The translations under genes and the position numbers were made by a program. The notes under the pieces are model-generated. The model had not been told where the DNA came from. It was given only the letters and a program-made list of their open reading frames with translations, and ran no database searches. 11,142 nucleotides of DNA from an uncultured Atopobium sp. (GTDB lineage Bacteria; Actinomycetota; Coriobacteriia; Coriobacteriales; Atopobiaceae), in NCBI GenBank assembly GCA_900555335.1, contig USKU01000038.1, positions 1 through 11,142 on the forward strand, read 5' to 3'. Each line of letters begins with the position of its first letter. The first letter of the stretch is position 1. Below, one piece after another: positions 1 through 6,580 of the stretch.

Positions 1-1784
1 AAGAATGCCTCTTGAGGCACTTCGACCGAGCCAATCTGCTTCATGCGCTTCTTACCTTCTTTTTGCTTCTCGAGCAGCTTGCGCTTTCTGGAAATGTCGC
101 CGCCGTAGCACTTGGCTAAGACGTCCTTTCTACGCGCGCGAACAGTAGAACGAGAGATGATTTTATTGCCAATTGCACCCTGAATAGGAACCTCAAAAAG
201 TTGCTGTGGAATAATGCCTTTAAGCCTGTCGCAAAGACCACGAGCAAGATCGTATGCTTTGTCTTTGTGAACAATAAACGAGAGCGCATCAACGACGTCT
301 CCAGCAAGCAAGATATCAAGCTTAACCAGGTCAGAAGTGCGATACGAATCAAACTCATAGTCAAGTGAGGCATAACCTTTGGTTCTACTCTTAAGCTGGT
401 CAAAGAAGTCCAGGATAAGCTCGGCCAAAGGAATGCTAAAGATCATCTCGACGGACTTATCAGACAGATACACCATGTCTTCAGATACGCCACGATGATC
501 AACAACAAGCTGCATAACCGTACCAACATACTCAGGAGGCACAATAATCTTTGCCTTAAGGTATGGCTCATCAATGCGGTCAATCTTGGTAACCTCTGGA
601 AGATCTTGAGGACTGGTAATCTCAATCATAGTTCCATCGGTCTTATAGACGTGATAGTCAACAGAGGGACTGGTAGCAATCAAGTCCAGGTCAAACTCAC
701 GCTCAAGACGTTCTTTGACAACCTCCATGTGGAGAAGACCCAAAAAGCCTACTCTGAAGCCAAATCCCAAAGCAACGGACGTCTCTGGCGACCACGTAAG
801 TGACGGATCGTTAACGTGCAACTTATCAAGTGCGTCACGGAGATTCTCGTATTGCTTGTTATCAACCGGGAAAAGACCGGTAAATACCATTGGTTTTGCC
901 TCGCGGTAACCTGGCAGTGGTTCTGAACAAGGATTTTGCTTGTAGGTAAGCGTATCTCCAACGCGAACAGCTTCAGGGTCTTTGAGGCCAGTGACCACAT
1001 AGCCAACCTCACCAACAGAAAGCTGGTCAACAGCCATCTCAAGAGGTCTCTTAGCACCAACTTCTTCAACAAGAAAAGGCACAGATCCCTGCATCATAAG
1101 AAGCTGGTCGCCAGCTTTGATTGAACCATCAAAAACACGCACGGTTGCAACGACGCCTCTGAATTGGTCAAAATATGAGTCAAGAATAAGCGCCTTAAGT
1201 GGAGCTGTAGGGTCTCCCTTTGGAGGAGAAACCAAATACACCAAAGCCTCAAGGAGCTCGTGAATACCCTCACCTGTCTTACCGGAGACACATACCGCAT
1301 CATCAGCCGGGATAGCAAGAACATCTTCAATTTCTGCACGTACCTCTTCAGGTCGAGCAGATGGAAGGTCAATCTTATTGATTGCAGGAACAATATCCAG
1401 GTTAGCGTTCATGGCCAGCATGGCGTTTGAAACAGTCTGTGCCTCAACGCCTTGCGTTGCATCAACAACCAGCACTGCACCCTCACAAGCAGCCAAAGAC
1501 CTTGAGACCTCATAGGTAAAGTCAACGTGGCCTGGGGTGTCAATCAGGTTGAACTGATAGCGCTCTCCGTCATCTGCGTCATACATGACGCGAACTGCGT
1601 TTGATTTAATGGTAATTCCACGCTCACGCTCAATGTCCATAGTGTCCAAGAGCTGTGACTCCATATCGCGTTCTTCAACGGTATGAGTAAGCTCCAAAAT
1701 ACGGTCACTGATGGTAGATTTACCGTGATCGATGTGCGCAACAATAGAGAAGTTGCGAATATGTGAAGTATCCTGTGTATTCAT
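1..1784 (-). CDS. lepA: Elongation factor 4 (LepA), ribosome-associated GTPase; 3' end cut by window edge
   Basis: LepA/EF4 is a translational GTPase that binds ribosomes in the cytoplasm. It has been linked to back-translocation of stalled ribosomes and to initiation or 30S maturation. I translated an unbroken frame of 594 codons. The G domain shows G1 AHIDHGKST (16-24), G2 around RERGITI (53-59), G3 DTPGH (82-86), G4 NKID (136-139) and an SGKTG-type G5. EF-G-like domains follow, and then the basic LepA-specific tail, including KCYGGDISRKRKLLEKQKEGKKR. The frame reaches the window edge at ...VEVPQEAF. In other LepA proteins this point lies only a few residues before the stop, so little is missing. 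Nothing is frameshifted. The ATG at 1784 gives the usual short N-terminus before IRNFSIVAHIDHGKST. No Shine-Dalgarno sequence precedes it; instead a -10-like TATTAT ends 7 nt upstream, so the mRNA may be leaderless. The gene is divergent from rpsT. Confidence 0.97.
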   Translation of the reverse strand, partial: MNTQDTSHIRNFSIVAHIDHGKSTISDRILELTHTVEERDMESQLLDTMDIERERGITIKSNAVRVMYDADDGERYQFNLIDTPGHVDFTYEVSRSLAACEGAVLVVDATQGVEAQTVSNAMLAMNANLDIVPAINKIDLPSARPEEVRAEIEDVLAIPADDAVCVSGKTGEGIHELLEALVYLVSPPKGDPTAPLKALILDSYFDQFRGVVATVRVFDGSIKAGDQLLMMQGSVPFLVEEVGAKRPLEMAVDQLSVGEVGYVVTGLKDPEAVRVGDTLTYKQNPCSEPLPGYREAKPMVFTGLFPVDNKQYENLRDALDKLHVNDPSLTWSPETSVALGFGFRVGFLGLLHMEVVKERLEREFDLDLIATSPSVDYHVYKTDGTMIEITSPQDLPEVTKIDRIDEPYLKAKIIVPPEYVGTVMQLVVDHRGVSEDMVYLSDKSVEMIFSIPLAELILDFFDQLKSRTKGYASLDYEFDSYRTSDLVKLDILLAGDVVDALSFIVHKDKAYDLARGLCDRLKGIIPQQLFEVPIQGAIGNKIISRSTVRARRKDVLAKCYGGDISRKRKLLEKQKEGKKRMKQIGSVEVPQEAF

Positions 1785-1791
1785 AAGGAAA

Positions 1792-1797
1792 ATAATA
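1792..1797 (-). promoter_or_regulatory. Candidate -10 element of lepA, possible leaderless promoter
   Basis: On the minus strand TATTAT (fits TANNNT) is followed by TTTCCTT and then the lepA ATG, which puts the expected transcription start at or next to the A of the start codon. The 20 nt before the ATG contain no AGGAGG-like site. The nearest purine-rich run, AAGGGGG, is about 25 nt upstream, too far for a Shine-Dalgarno. No good -35 hexamer is seen at 16-18 bp. Leaderless mRNAs of this geometry are common in actinobacteria. This is inference from spacing only. Confidence 0.4.
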
Positions 1798-1816
1798 GCG
1801 TAAACTACCCCCTTCG

Positions 1817-1825
1817 TGCTATACT
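1817..1825 (+). promoter_or_regulatory. Extended -10 promoter of rpsT
   Basis: TGCTATACT matches the extended -10 consensus (TGnTATAAT) at all but one position. No -35 hexamer stands out 16-19 bp upstream, which is tolerated in extended -10 promoters. The expected start is near 1832, giving a leader of about 60 nt before the GTG at 1893. The leader holds GCCTC (1835-1839) and GAGGCCTC (1857-1864), which could form a short stem. S20 genes in other bacteria are controlled at translation, but I cannot show that here. Confidence 0.55.
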
Positions 1826-1880
1826 TCAACAGCTGCCTCAAACGTGTCTCAGCGAAGAGGCCTCACATAGTAAACACCGA

Positions 1881-1885
1881 AAGGA
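1881..1885 (+). promoter_or_regulatory. Ribosome-binding site of rpsT
   Basis: AAGGA lies 7 nt before the GTG at 1893. It fixes that codon as the start and gives the normal S20 N-terminus MANIKSQ. Confidence 0.8.
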
Positions 1886-1892
1886 ACCGCAC

Positions 1893-2156
1893 GTGGCTAA
1901 CATCAAGTCTCAGAAGAAGCGTATTCTCACCGCTGAGAAGGCACGCCAGCGCAACAAGGCTGTCCGTTCCGAGCTTAAGACTGCTATTAAGGCAGTTCGC
2001 ACTGCTGTTGAGGCAGGCCAGCTTGAGGACGCACAGGTTGCAGCTAACAAGGCATCCCGCCTTCTTGACAAGGCTGCTTCTAAGGGCATCGTACACAAGA
2101 ATCAGGCTGCTCAGCGTAAGAGCGGCGTTCAGAAGCTTGTTAACACCCTTAAGTAG
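1893..2156 (+). CDS. rpsT: 30S ribosomal protein S20
   Basis: S20 is a primary 16S rRNA-binding protein of the small subunit that contacts the 5' domain and helix 44. The 87-residue product is the usual length for the family and starts MANIKSQKKRILTAEKARQRNKA. It is very rich in Lys, Arg and Ala, and the conserved motif AASKGIVHKNQAAQRKSG lies near the C-terminus, as expected of this three-helix bundle. It starts with GTG, preceded by AAGGA. Coding is strongly biased (AAG for Lys, CGT/CGC for Arg), as expected of a highly expressed ribosomal gene. It is monocistronic, divergent from lepA and convergent with holA, with its own terminator. The lepA-rpsT-holA neighbourhood is widely conserved in Gram-positive bacteria. 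No paralogue-specific oddity is seen. Confidence 0.98.
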   Translation: MANIKSQKKRILTAEKARQRNKAVRSELKTAIKAVRTAVEAGQLEDAQVAANKASRLLDKAASKGIVHKNQAAQRKSGVQKLVNTLK

Positions 2157-2180
2157 TTCTTATCTACTTTTAAACTTTTT

Positions 2181-2206
2181 AAAACGGACTCCTTGGAGTC
2201 CGTTTT
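2181..2206 (+). terminator. Bidirectional rho-independent terminator between rpsT and holA
   Basis: A perfect palindrome pairs AAAACGGACTCC (2181-2192) with GGAGTCCGTTTT (2195-2206). The GC-rich stem ends in six T on the plus strand (2203-2208), so it terminates rpsT 24 nt after its stop. On the minus strand the stem is the same but the U tract is only four T. It starts about 20 nt beyond the holA stop (2229), so it probably ends the comEA-comEC-holA mRNA too, perhaps less efficiently. Confidence 0.9.
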
Positions 2207-2228
2207 TTCTTACCTGAATTCTTTGAAT

Positions 2229-3200
2229 CTACACATTTGCGACGCCGCACAGAGCAAAGATAAGCTTGGTCATTGTGGTTGTTTTATCTTCTCCACTCTT
2301 AAGACCACGTTCTGCATCTGCACAGAGGCCCAGAATATGTTCAAGCTCGCCATCTGCAAATTGACGCGCCCATCGTGCATAATTTCTTACTTGCCAGTCC
2401 TGCTTGCCCAAAACTGGAGCAATTTCCCGTTCTGTACCTCGCTTAACCATAGACCTGGCGCAAATAAGCTCTCTTACGCGTCCAGTCATAAGTGACAGAT
2501 TTCCAATCGCTCCCGATTCATCCATCTGACTATAAAGCTCCAAAGCCTTTTGAGCATTTCTCGCTGATAAGCTGTCGAGAAAATCCCACGGCTTGACCTC
2601 AACCACTCGTGCAACATGAGTCTCTACAAACTGAACGTCAATTGCACCAGGACGACCCAACAGAGCTGCTAGAGATTTAATCTGAGAATCGAGCATGGTG
2701 GTATTATCGCCAACACGACTTACAAGTTCATTAGCCACATTTGCTGGAATTTGTAGCCCATACTTTCTTCCAAGATCTCCTATATATTTAGGCAATTCAC
2801 TTCTGGTCATTGCACCGCAATTAATAACTGCGAGCTTACCTAAAGCGTCAACTGCTTTGTAGAGCCTTGTTGTTTTGGCAAGTTTACTTGCAGAAAGCAT
2901 CAGCGTAGTAGTTGGATTGGGGTTCTTTAGATACTCAACAAGAGCCTCTGACACAGACTTAGGCAATTTACCTGCATCATCAATGACAACAATTCGTCTA
3001 GAATCACCCATAGGAAGTGTTTGAGCGGATGACAGAACAGATTCTGGAGTCAGCTCAGCACTTACAGAAATCTCATCAAGATTAAACGTAATAAAACTCT
3101 GGTTAAGACGGCTTGTAAGTTTGTCTATAGCCCTCGCACGCTTCATCTCATCAGGGCCAACAGCCAAATATGCAGCTAGTAGCTTAGCCTGCTCCGCCAT
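2229..3200 (-). CDS. holA: DNA polymerase III delta subunit (clamp loader)
   Basis: HolA (delta) is the clamp-loader subunit that opens the beta sliding clamp; with the gamma/tau and delta' subunits it loads the clamp at primer ends. The product is 323 residues, normal for the family. It begins MAEQAKLLAAYLAVGPDEMKRARAIDKL, matching the family pattern YL(V/I)xGxDExxxxRAxxxL. The central region contains IVVIDDAGKLPKS and TTTLMLSASKLAKTTRLYKAV, typical of the degenerate AAA+-like domain, which lacks a Walker A motif. The C-terminal collar helices contain VKPWDFLDSL and a final SGEDKTTTMTKLIFALC. The start is well fixed: GAGGAGG sits 6 nt before the ATG. Its first 17 bases overlap the end of comEC, so the two are probably translationally coupled. 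A comEC-holA-rpsT order is common in Gram-positive genomes and supports the call. Confidence 0.95.
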   Translation of the reverse strand: MAEQAKLLAAYLAVGPDEMKRARAIDKLTSRLNQSFITFNLDEISVSAELTPESVLSSAQTLPMGDSRRIVVIDDAGKLPKSVSEALVEYLKNPNPTTTLMLSASKLAKTTRLYKAVDALGKLAVINCGAMTRSELPKYIGDLGRKYGLQIPANVANELVSRVGDNTTMLDSQIKSLAALLGRPGAIDVQFVETHVARVVEVKPWDFLDSLSARNAQKALELYSQMDESGAIGNLSLMTGRVRELICARSMVKRGTEREIAPVLGKQDWQVRNYARWARQFADGELEHILGLCADAERGLKSGEDKTTTMTKLIFALCGVANV

Positions 3201-5571
3201 CTTTTTCCTCCTCTAAATCTGTATCTACTTTAGCATGTTGCACACTTACCCTAGGTCCATGTTCTCCGGGAAATACGGTGACGTCTCCATAATCTTTTGT
3301 GCAATAAAACCTTGCGCCAACACCCTCTAAGATATCCACCGCTTCCTGTTTAGGATGACCATAACGATTATTCTTTCCAGCACTTGCAATTGCTACCTCG
3401 GGTTTTAGCGCACGAGCAGTTTCTGGATAAAGCGACTTTGCTGCACCATGATGTCCAACTTTTAAGAAATCTATATCGCCTACATCGCCTGAATCCACCG
3501 TCTCTTTTGTCTGATCTCTTTCAGCGTCTCCCGTTAAAAGCGTAGTTAAGGTATTTTGCCCGTCGTTATACGTCACATAGAGCTCAACCGACGCATTATT
3601 AGCTTCTTTAGCTTTGTATCCCCTATGTGGCCACACAACGCGAATATGAAAGCGACCAACATCAAATTCATCACCATATAAAACTTCATAGGAGCTGCTG
3701 CCGGAAATCCTCTGAATAGCTCTCTGAAGCTCAGGTTTTTCTTGTTTTGTTATTCCTTCTCCAACTAATACCCGACCTGCTTTCACCGAACCAACCATAT
3801 ACCTCACGCCACCAGCATGATCCTCATCAAGATGTGTGAGCAAAATAGCATCAAGATATGAGATATGTTGTCGCTCTAGAGCGTCATTAACCACATCTCC
3901 CACACTCGTGTCTACGAGCAGAGAATGCGCGCCGTCACTGAGCAATATGGCATCTCCTTGGCCAATATCCATCACACAAATTCTTGTTGGCGAGAAAAAC
4001 TTCCAGTAAATACTTAAACCCAAAATAAGCATAACTACCATTGAACATATGCCAACTAAAACTGACCTTTTCCCCTTAGGCCAAAACAAATAAAGCGCTA
4101 CCATTGCTGCAAAAACAGCCAAAGACACTATCCAACTAATGTCAGTTAACGACACGCTTGCAAAAGATCTTTCGGATAAAAAAGAAGTAAGAGTCTCTAT
4201 AAACTGACCAAGAAAATCCACAAGGCAGAAAGCAACATCTTGAGCTGGTTTAAACCAACATAAAGCTATTGCCCCAATTCCAAATAAGCTCAGAAGAGAA
4301 AATAAACTTGTAATCAGTGCACTTGAAAGAGGAGCAAGTAAAGAAAAATGACCAAAGTACATGCAAGAAATTGGAAGGCACGAAAGCTGAGCAACGGTTG
4401 TGGCACACATAGTGTTTCGTACGTCAGAAAACGGTTTTCTAAGAATCTTCTGTATTATTCCATATCCAGATATGTGAAAAGCAATTTTTGCATAGTACTG
4501 AGCAAGACCGCCGTAGATATTCATGCCAAAAATACATGCTAAAGACAAAGTGAACGCAATATTCACACTTAGCTGTGGATCTATACAAAGCATAAATAAT
4601 GCAACGATAGAAACTGCTGAGAGCGTATGGTTTTTTCTTCCCACATATTGCATTACGTATTTTTGTTCAACAAGAAGTATTGCCCTCATTGCAGACGCAG
4701 GTAATCCACAGAAAAGCGCGTAGCTACTGAGTAAAAATAAATTCACTACCCCTCTTAAAAGAGGTTTTATCGTTAGCTTTTTAAGAAAAGCGTCAATAAA
4801 AGCAGAGAGAATTACCATGTGACAACTAGAAATTGCAATGAGATGCATTAGACCGCAACGCATAAATATTCTAGGAATGTTAAAGCTATACAAGCTAGGC
4901 CTATAGGCACAAAGACCACATGCAACTAACGCTCGACCAAAGCTCTGTTCTGGTTGGAGTTGAGAAATACAGTTTTCTCTAAATTGAGCAACTTCTCCAA
5001 TAATTCCCTCATCATAAGATGTGGAATTTATCTTGGTTATTTGAATTGAACCAAGTACTCCTCTCTTAAATTGTTCTTCTGAAAACTCCTTATCTTTATA
5101 GTGTGTAAACCTGCCTTCACAACAAAGATGCGTTTCTCGCAAGAATGGTTCCTTGGCATGTAGCCCCACAGATCCAATGCATCTACCCTGGTACATGACG
5201 TTTGCCTGACCAGTCCATGTATGATTTTTATAGACTAAATCTCTTGATACGACTAATTCAAAATTATGTATAGCGGTTGACTCTAAAAGATCCACCGATG
5301 TCATTTGACTGACATATATAAAGGAAGATCTGATTAGGATTATTACAAGTGAAAGTAATACCACTCCAACAGTCATAAGGCTGGTATGCGCGTACTTTAC
5401 ATACCAAAGTCCTAATGCCGCCGCCATACAGCTTCCTAAAATCTGAAGCAAAATAGTATCAAGCGTTGTGTTTCTCGCGATAAAAACTTGCAGCCATACG
5501 CAAACAAATAGCAAGATACAAAGGCTATACGGAATAAAAGGCCTAGTGGGTTGTTCTATCACCTTAGACAC
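3184..5571 (-). CDS. comEC: ComEC/Rec2 DNA-uptake channel with metallo-beta-lactamase-like domain
   Basis: ComEC is the inner-membrane channel that takes single-stranded DNA into the cytoplasm during natural transformation. From the proposed start the product has 795 residues, full length for the family. It has N-terminal membrane segments (about 12-80), a periplasmic OB-like region (about 100-180), the polytopic Competence domain (about 220-500) with HLIAISSCHM near 241-251, and a C-terminal metallo-beta-lactamase-like domain from about 530. That domain begins VMDIGQGDAILL and carries THLDEDHAGG (H580, D582, D584, H585), LLTGDAE and KVGHHGAAKS, so the metal-site residues I can check are present. 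The frame stays open upstream to a GTG at 5622. I chose the GTG at 5571 because AAGGA lies 8 nt before it, giving an 8-base overlap with comEA; a GTG at 5562 is also possible. Base composition is AT-rich compared with neighbours. Confidence 0.95.
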   Translation of the reverse strand: MSKVIEQPTRPFIPYSLCILLFVCVWLQVFIARNTTLDTILLQILGSCMAAALGLWYVKYAHTSLMTVGVVLLSLVIILIRSSFIYVSQMTSVDLLESTAIHNFELVVSRDLVYKNHTWTGQANVMYQGRCIGSVGLHAKEPFLRETHLCCEGRFTHYKDKEFSEEQFKRGVLGSIQITKINSTSYDEGIIGEVAQFRENCISQLQPEQSFGRALVACGLCAYRPSLYSFNIPRIFMRCGLMHLIAISSCHMVILSAFIDAFLKKLTIKPLLRGVVNLFLLSSYALFCGLPASAMRAILLVEQKYVMQYVGRKNHTLSAVSIVALFMLCIDPQLSVNIAFTLSLACIFGMNIYGGLAQYYAKIAFHISGYGIIQKILRKPFSDVRNTMCATTVAQLSCLPISCMYFGHFSLLAPLSSALITSLFSLLSLFGIGAIALCWFKPAQDVAFCLVDFLGQFIETLTSFLSERSFASVSLTDISWIVSLAVFAAMVALYLFWPKGKRSVLVGICSMVVMLILGLSIYWKFFSPTRICVMDIGQGDAILLSDGAHSLLVDTSVGDVVNDALERQHISYLDAILLTHLDEDHAGGVRYMVGSVKAGRVLVGEGITKQEKPELQRAIQRISGSSSYEVLYGDEFDVGRFHIRVVWPHRGYKAKEANNASVELYVTYNDGQNTLTTLLTGDAERDQTKETVDSGDVGDIDFLKVGHHGAAKSLYPETARALKPEVAIASAGKNNRYGHPKQEAVDILEGVGARFYCTKDYGDVTVFPGEHGPRVSVQHAKVDTDLEEEKDGGAG
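3206..3212 (-). promoter_or_regulatory. holA ribosome-binding site inside the comEC reading frame
   Basis: GAGGAGG, 6 nt before the holA ATG, is also read as Glu codons in the comEC C-terminus (DLEEEKDGGAG). The acidic end of ComEC is therefore partly dictated by the downstream ribosome-binding site. Confidence 0.8.
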
Positions 5572-6316
5572 GAATATTGTCCTTGAGCTGATCAAACTTT
5601 TTCTGGCCAATTCCAGAAACACGCATCAAATCTTCAGTTGTTTTAAAAGGTCCGTTCTTTTGTCTGTCTGCAACAATTCGCTGAGCTAGCCCTTCTCCCA
5701 CACCTTGAAGCTTGGTTAATTCTTCTACAGTTGCTCGATTAATATCTACAACTGTCTTTTTATCTCTCTTCGTATTTGTTTGCTTATTGCTTGTGGCTTT
5801 GTTTTGCTCTGGCTGTTGAATCTCTGGTGGCGGCTCTTCTCCCTTTTTAGGAATATATATTTTTTGACCATCTTCAACAGGAGCCGCTAGATTAATCCCT
5901 TGCCCGTTTGCATCTTCAGTTAAACCTCCTGCTATTTGAATAGCATCATTCACGCGTGGGTTTGCCATTTGTAGAGCGTAAAGTCCTGGTGACTTAACAG
6001 CTCCATCAACATGAACCATCATTTGAGGAGAAGCTTCTTTAATCTTATGATCAGCTCCTGGCTGATCTGTAGCATTATCTTCTTCCGTATGTTGTGGATT
6101 TTCTGTAACAGTCACTCCTTGCGTAGAGTCTGCTTGATTATGCGATCTATCAAAAGACTCCGATGTTCCAGCAGAAATTATTCCAATTAATACAACTCCT
6201 GACACAACAGCTAGGACAACCACAGCGGCAACCGCTATGAGTTGTTGCTGAGATAGATTAAACCTTCTCATCAATTTATTAATTACTTGAGTGCGGTTAT
6301 TTGAAATCTGAGCCAT
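5564..6316 (-). CDS. comEA: ComEA DNA receptor: membrane anchor, SLBB domain, helix-hairpin-helix domain
   Basis: ComEA binds incoming double-stranded DNA outside the membrane and passes it to the ComEC channel. The 250-residue product has a basic N-terminus (KLMRRF) and a single hydrophobic anchor at about 26-48. A polar, acidic spacer follows, then an SLBB-type domain at about 99-160 (MMVHVDGAVKSPGLYAL ... NLAAPVEDGQKIYIP) and a Pro/Gln/Lys-rich linker at about 160-188. The C-terminal helix-hairpin-helix DNA-binding domain (189-250) contains VDINRATVEELTKLQGVGEGLAQRIV and VSGIGQKKFDQL, the two Gly-containing hairpins typical of ComEA. The anchor-SLBB-HhH architecture is the Gram-positive ComEA form. 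The ATG at 6316 is preceded by GAGG 7 nt upstream. It is the first gene of the comEA-comEC-holA operon. I saw no known competence-regulator site upstream. Confidence 0.95.
   Translation of the reverse strand: MAQISNNRTQVINKLMRRFNLSQQQLIAVAAVVVLAVVSGVVLIGIISAGTSESFDRSHNQADSTQGVTVTENPQHTEEDNATDQPGADHKIKEASPQMMVHVDGAVKSPGLYALQMANPRVNDAIQIAGGLTEDANGQGINLAAPVEDGQKIYIPKKGEEPPPEIQQPEQNKATSNKQTNTKRDKKTVVDINRATVEELTKLQGVGEGLAQRIVADRQKNGPFKTTEDLMRVSGIGQKKFDQLKDNIRV
5580..5584 (-). promoter_or_regulatory. comEC ribosome-binding site within comEA
   Basis: AAGGA in the last codons of comEA lies 8 nt before the GTG at 5571, supporting this as the comEC start. The other two candidate GTG starts (5622 and 5562) lack a well-spaced site. 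Confidence 0.55.
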
Positions 6317-6499
6317 ACAATCACCTCAGATTTATATTCAACTATTAGGTTAATGAGAAGCACTACTTTTAAAGATTCATCTAATAGCTTTGTCCAAAAA
6401 CTGCTGGTAATCTGACACAGTTATCAACAATTGCCAGATATATTGCACAAACTAACAAGAACAGAATTGCTCTAAATAAGATTATCAAACCACTCGCAT
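6317..6499. other. AT-rich comEA upstream region with possible promoter and inverted repeat
   Basis: This gap holds no credible gene. On the minus strand, GAGG (6322-6325) serves comEA. Possible promoters are TTGGAC with TTTAAA 18 bp later, and a TATAAA close to the ribosome-binding site; both are weak. An imperfect inverted repeat, CTGGTAAT (6404-6411) and ATTGCCAG (6430-6437), could be an operator or RNA stem with one G-U pair and an 18-nt loop. None of these can be settled by eye. Confidence 0.35.
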
Positions 6500-6528
6500 A
6501 AAAAATCCGCCCTTTTACGGGGCGGATT
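6500..6528 (-). terminator. Rho-independent terminator after thiI
   Basis: AATCCGCCC (6504-6512) pairs with GGGCGGATT (6520-6528) across a 7-nt loop. On the minus strand the GC-rich stem is followed by six T (bases 6505-6500). It starts about 50 nt after the thiI stop and marks the end of the pyrK-to-thiI transcription unit. The plus strand has no T tract after the stem, so it is directional. Confidence 0.9.
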
Positions 6529-6580
6529 CTAAAAATGCATCTGAGCAAAGCGATCAAAAGTTTTGAGCAGTGAAAATATC

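Noticed and set aside
116..1744. Several 60-107 codon open frames on both strands within lepA
   Set aside because: They lie in other frames of an intact 594-codon LepA reading frame, have no family resemblance and no ribosome-binding sites.
1816..2217. Plus-strand 133-codon frame across rpsT
   Set aside because: It is an Arg/Leu/Ser-rich out-of-frame reading of rpsT; the 87-codon S20 frame is unmistakable.
4021..4800. AT-rich stretch of comEC checked as a possible insertion or mobile element
   Set aside because: The ComEC frame is unbroken, the membrane segments continue across it, and no terminal inverted repeats or target duplications are seen.
6317..6580. Gap between thiI and comEA checked for a small gene, tRNA or riboswitch (TPP expected near a thiamine-linked gene)
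   Set aside because: No cloverleaf, no TPP-type conserved core and no open frame with a ribosome-binding site; only a terminator, weak promoter-like sites and an imperfect inverted repeat.
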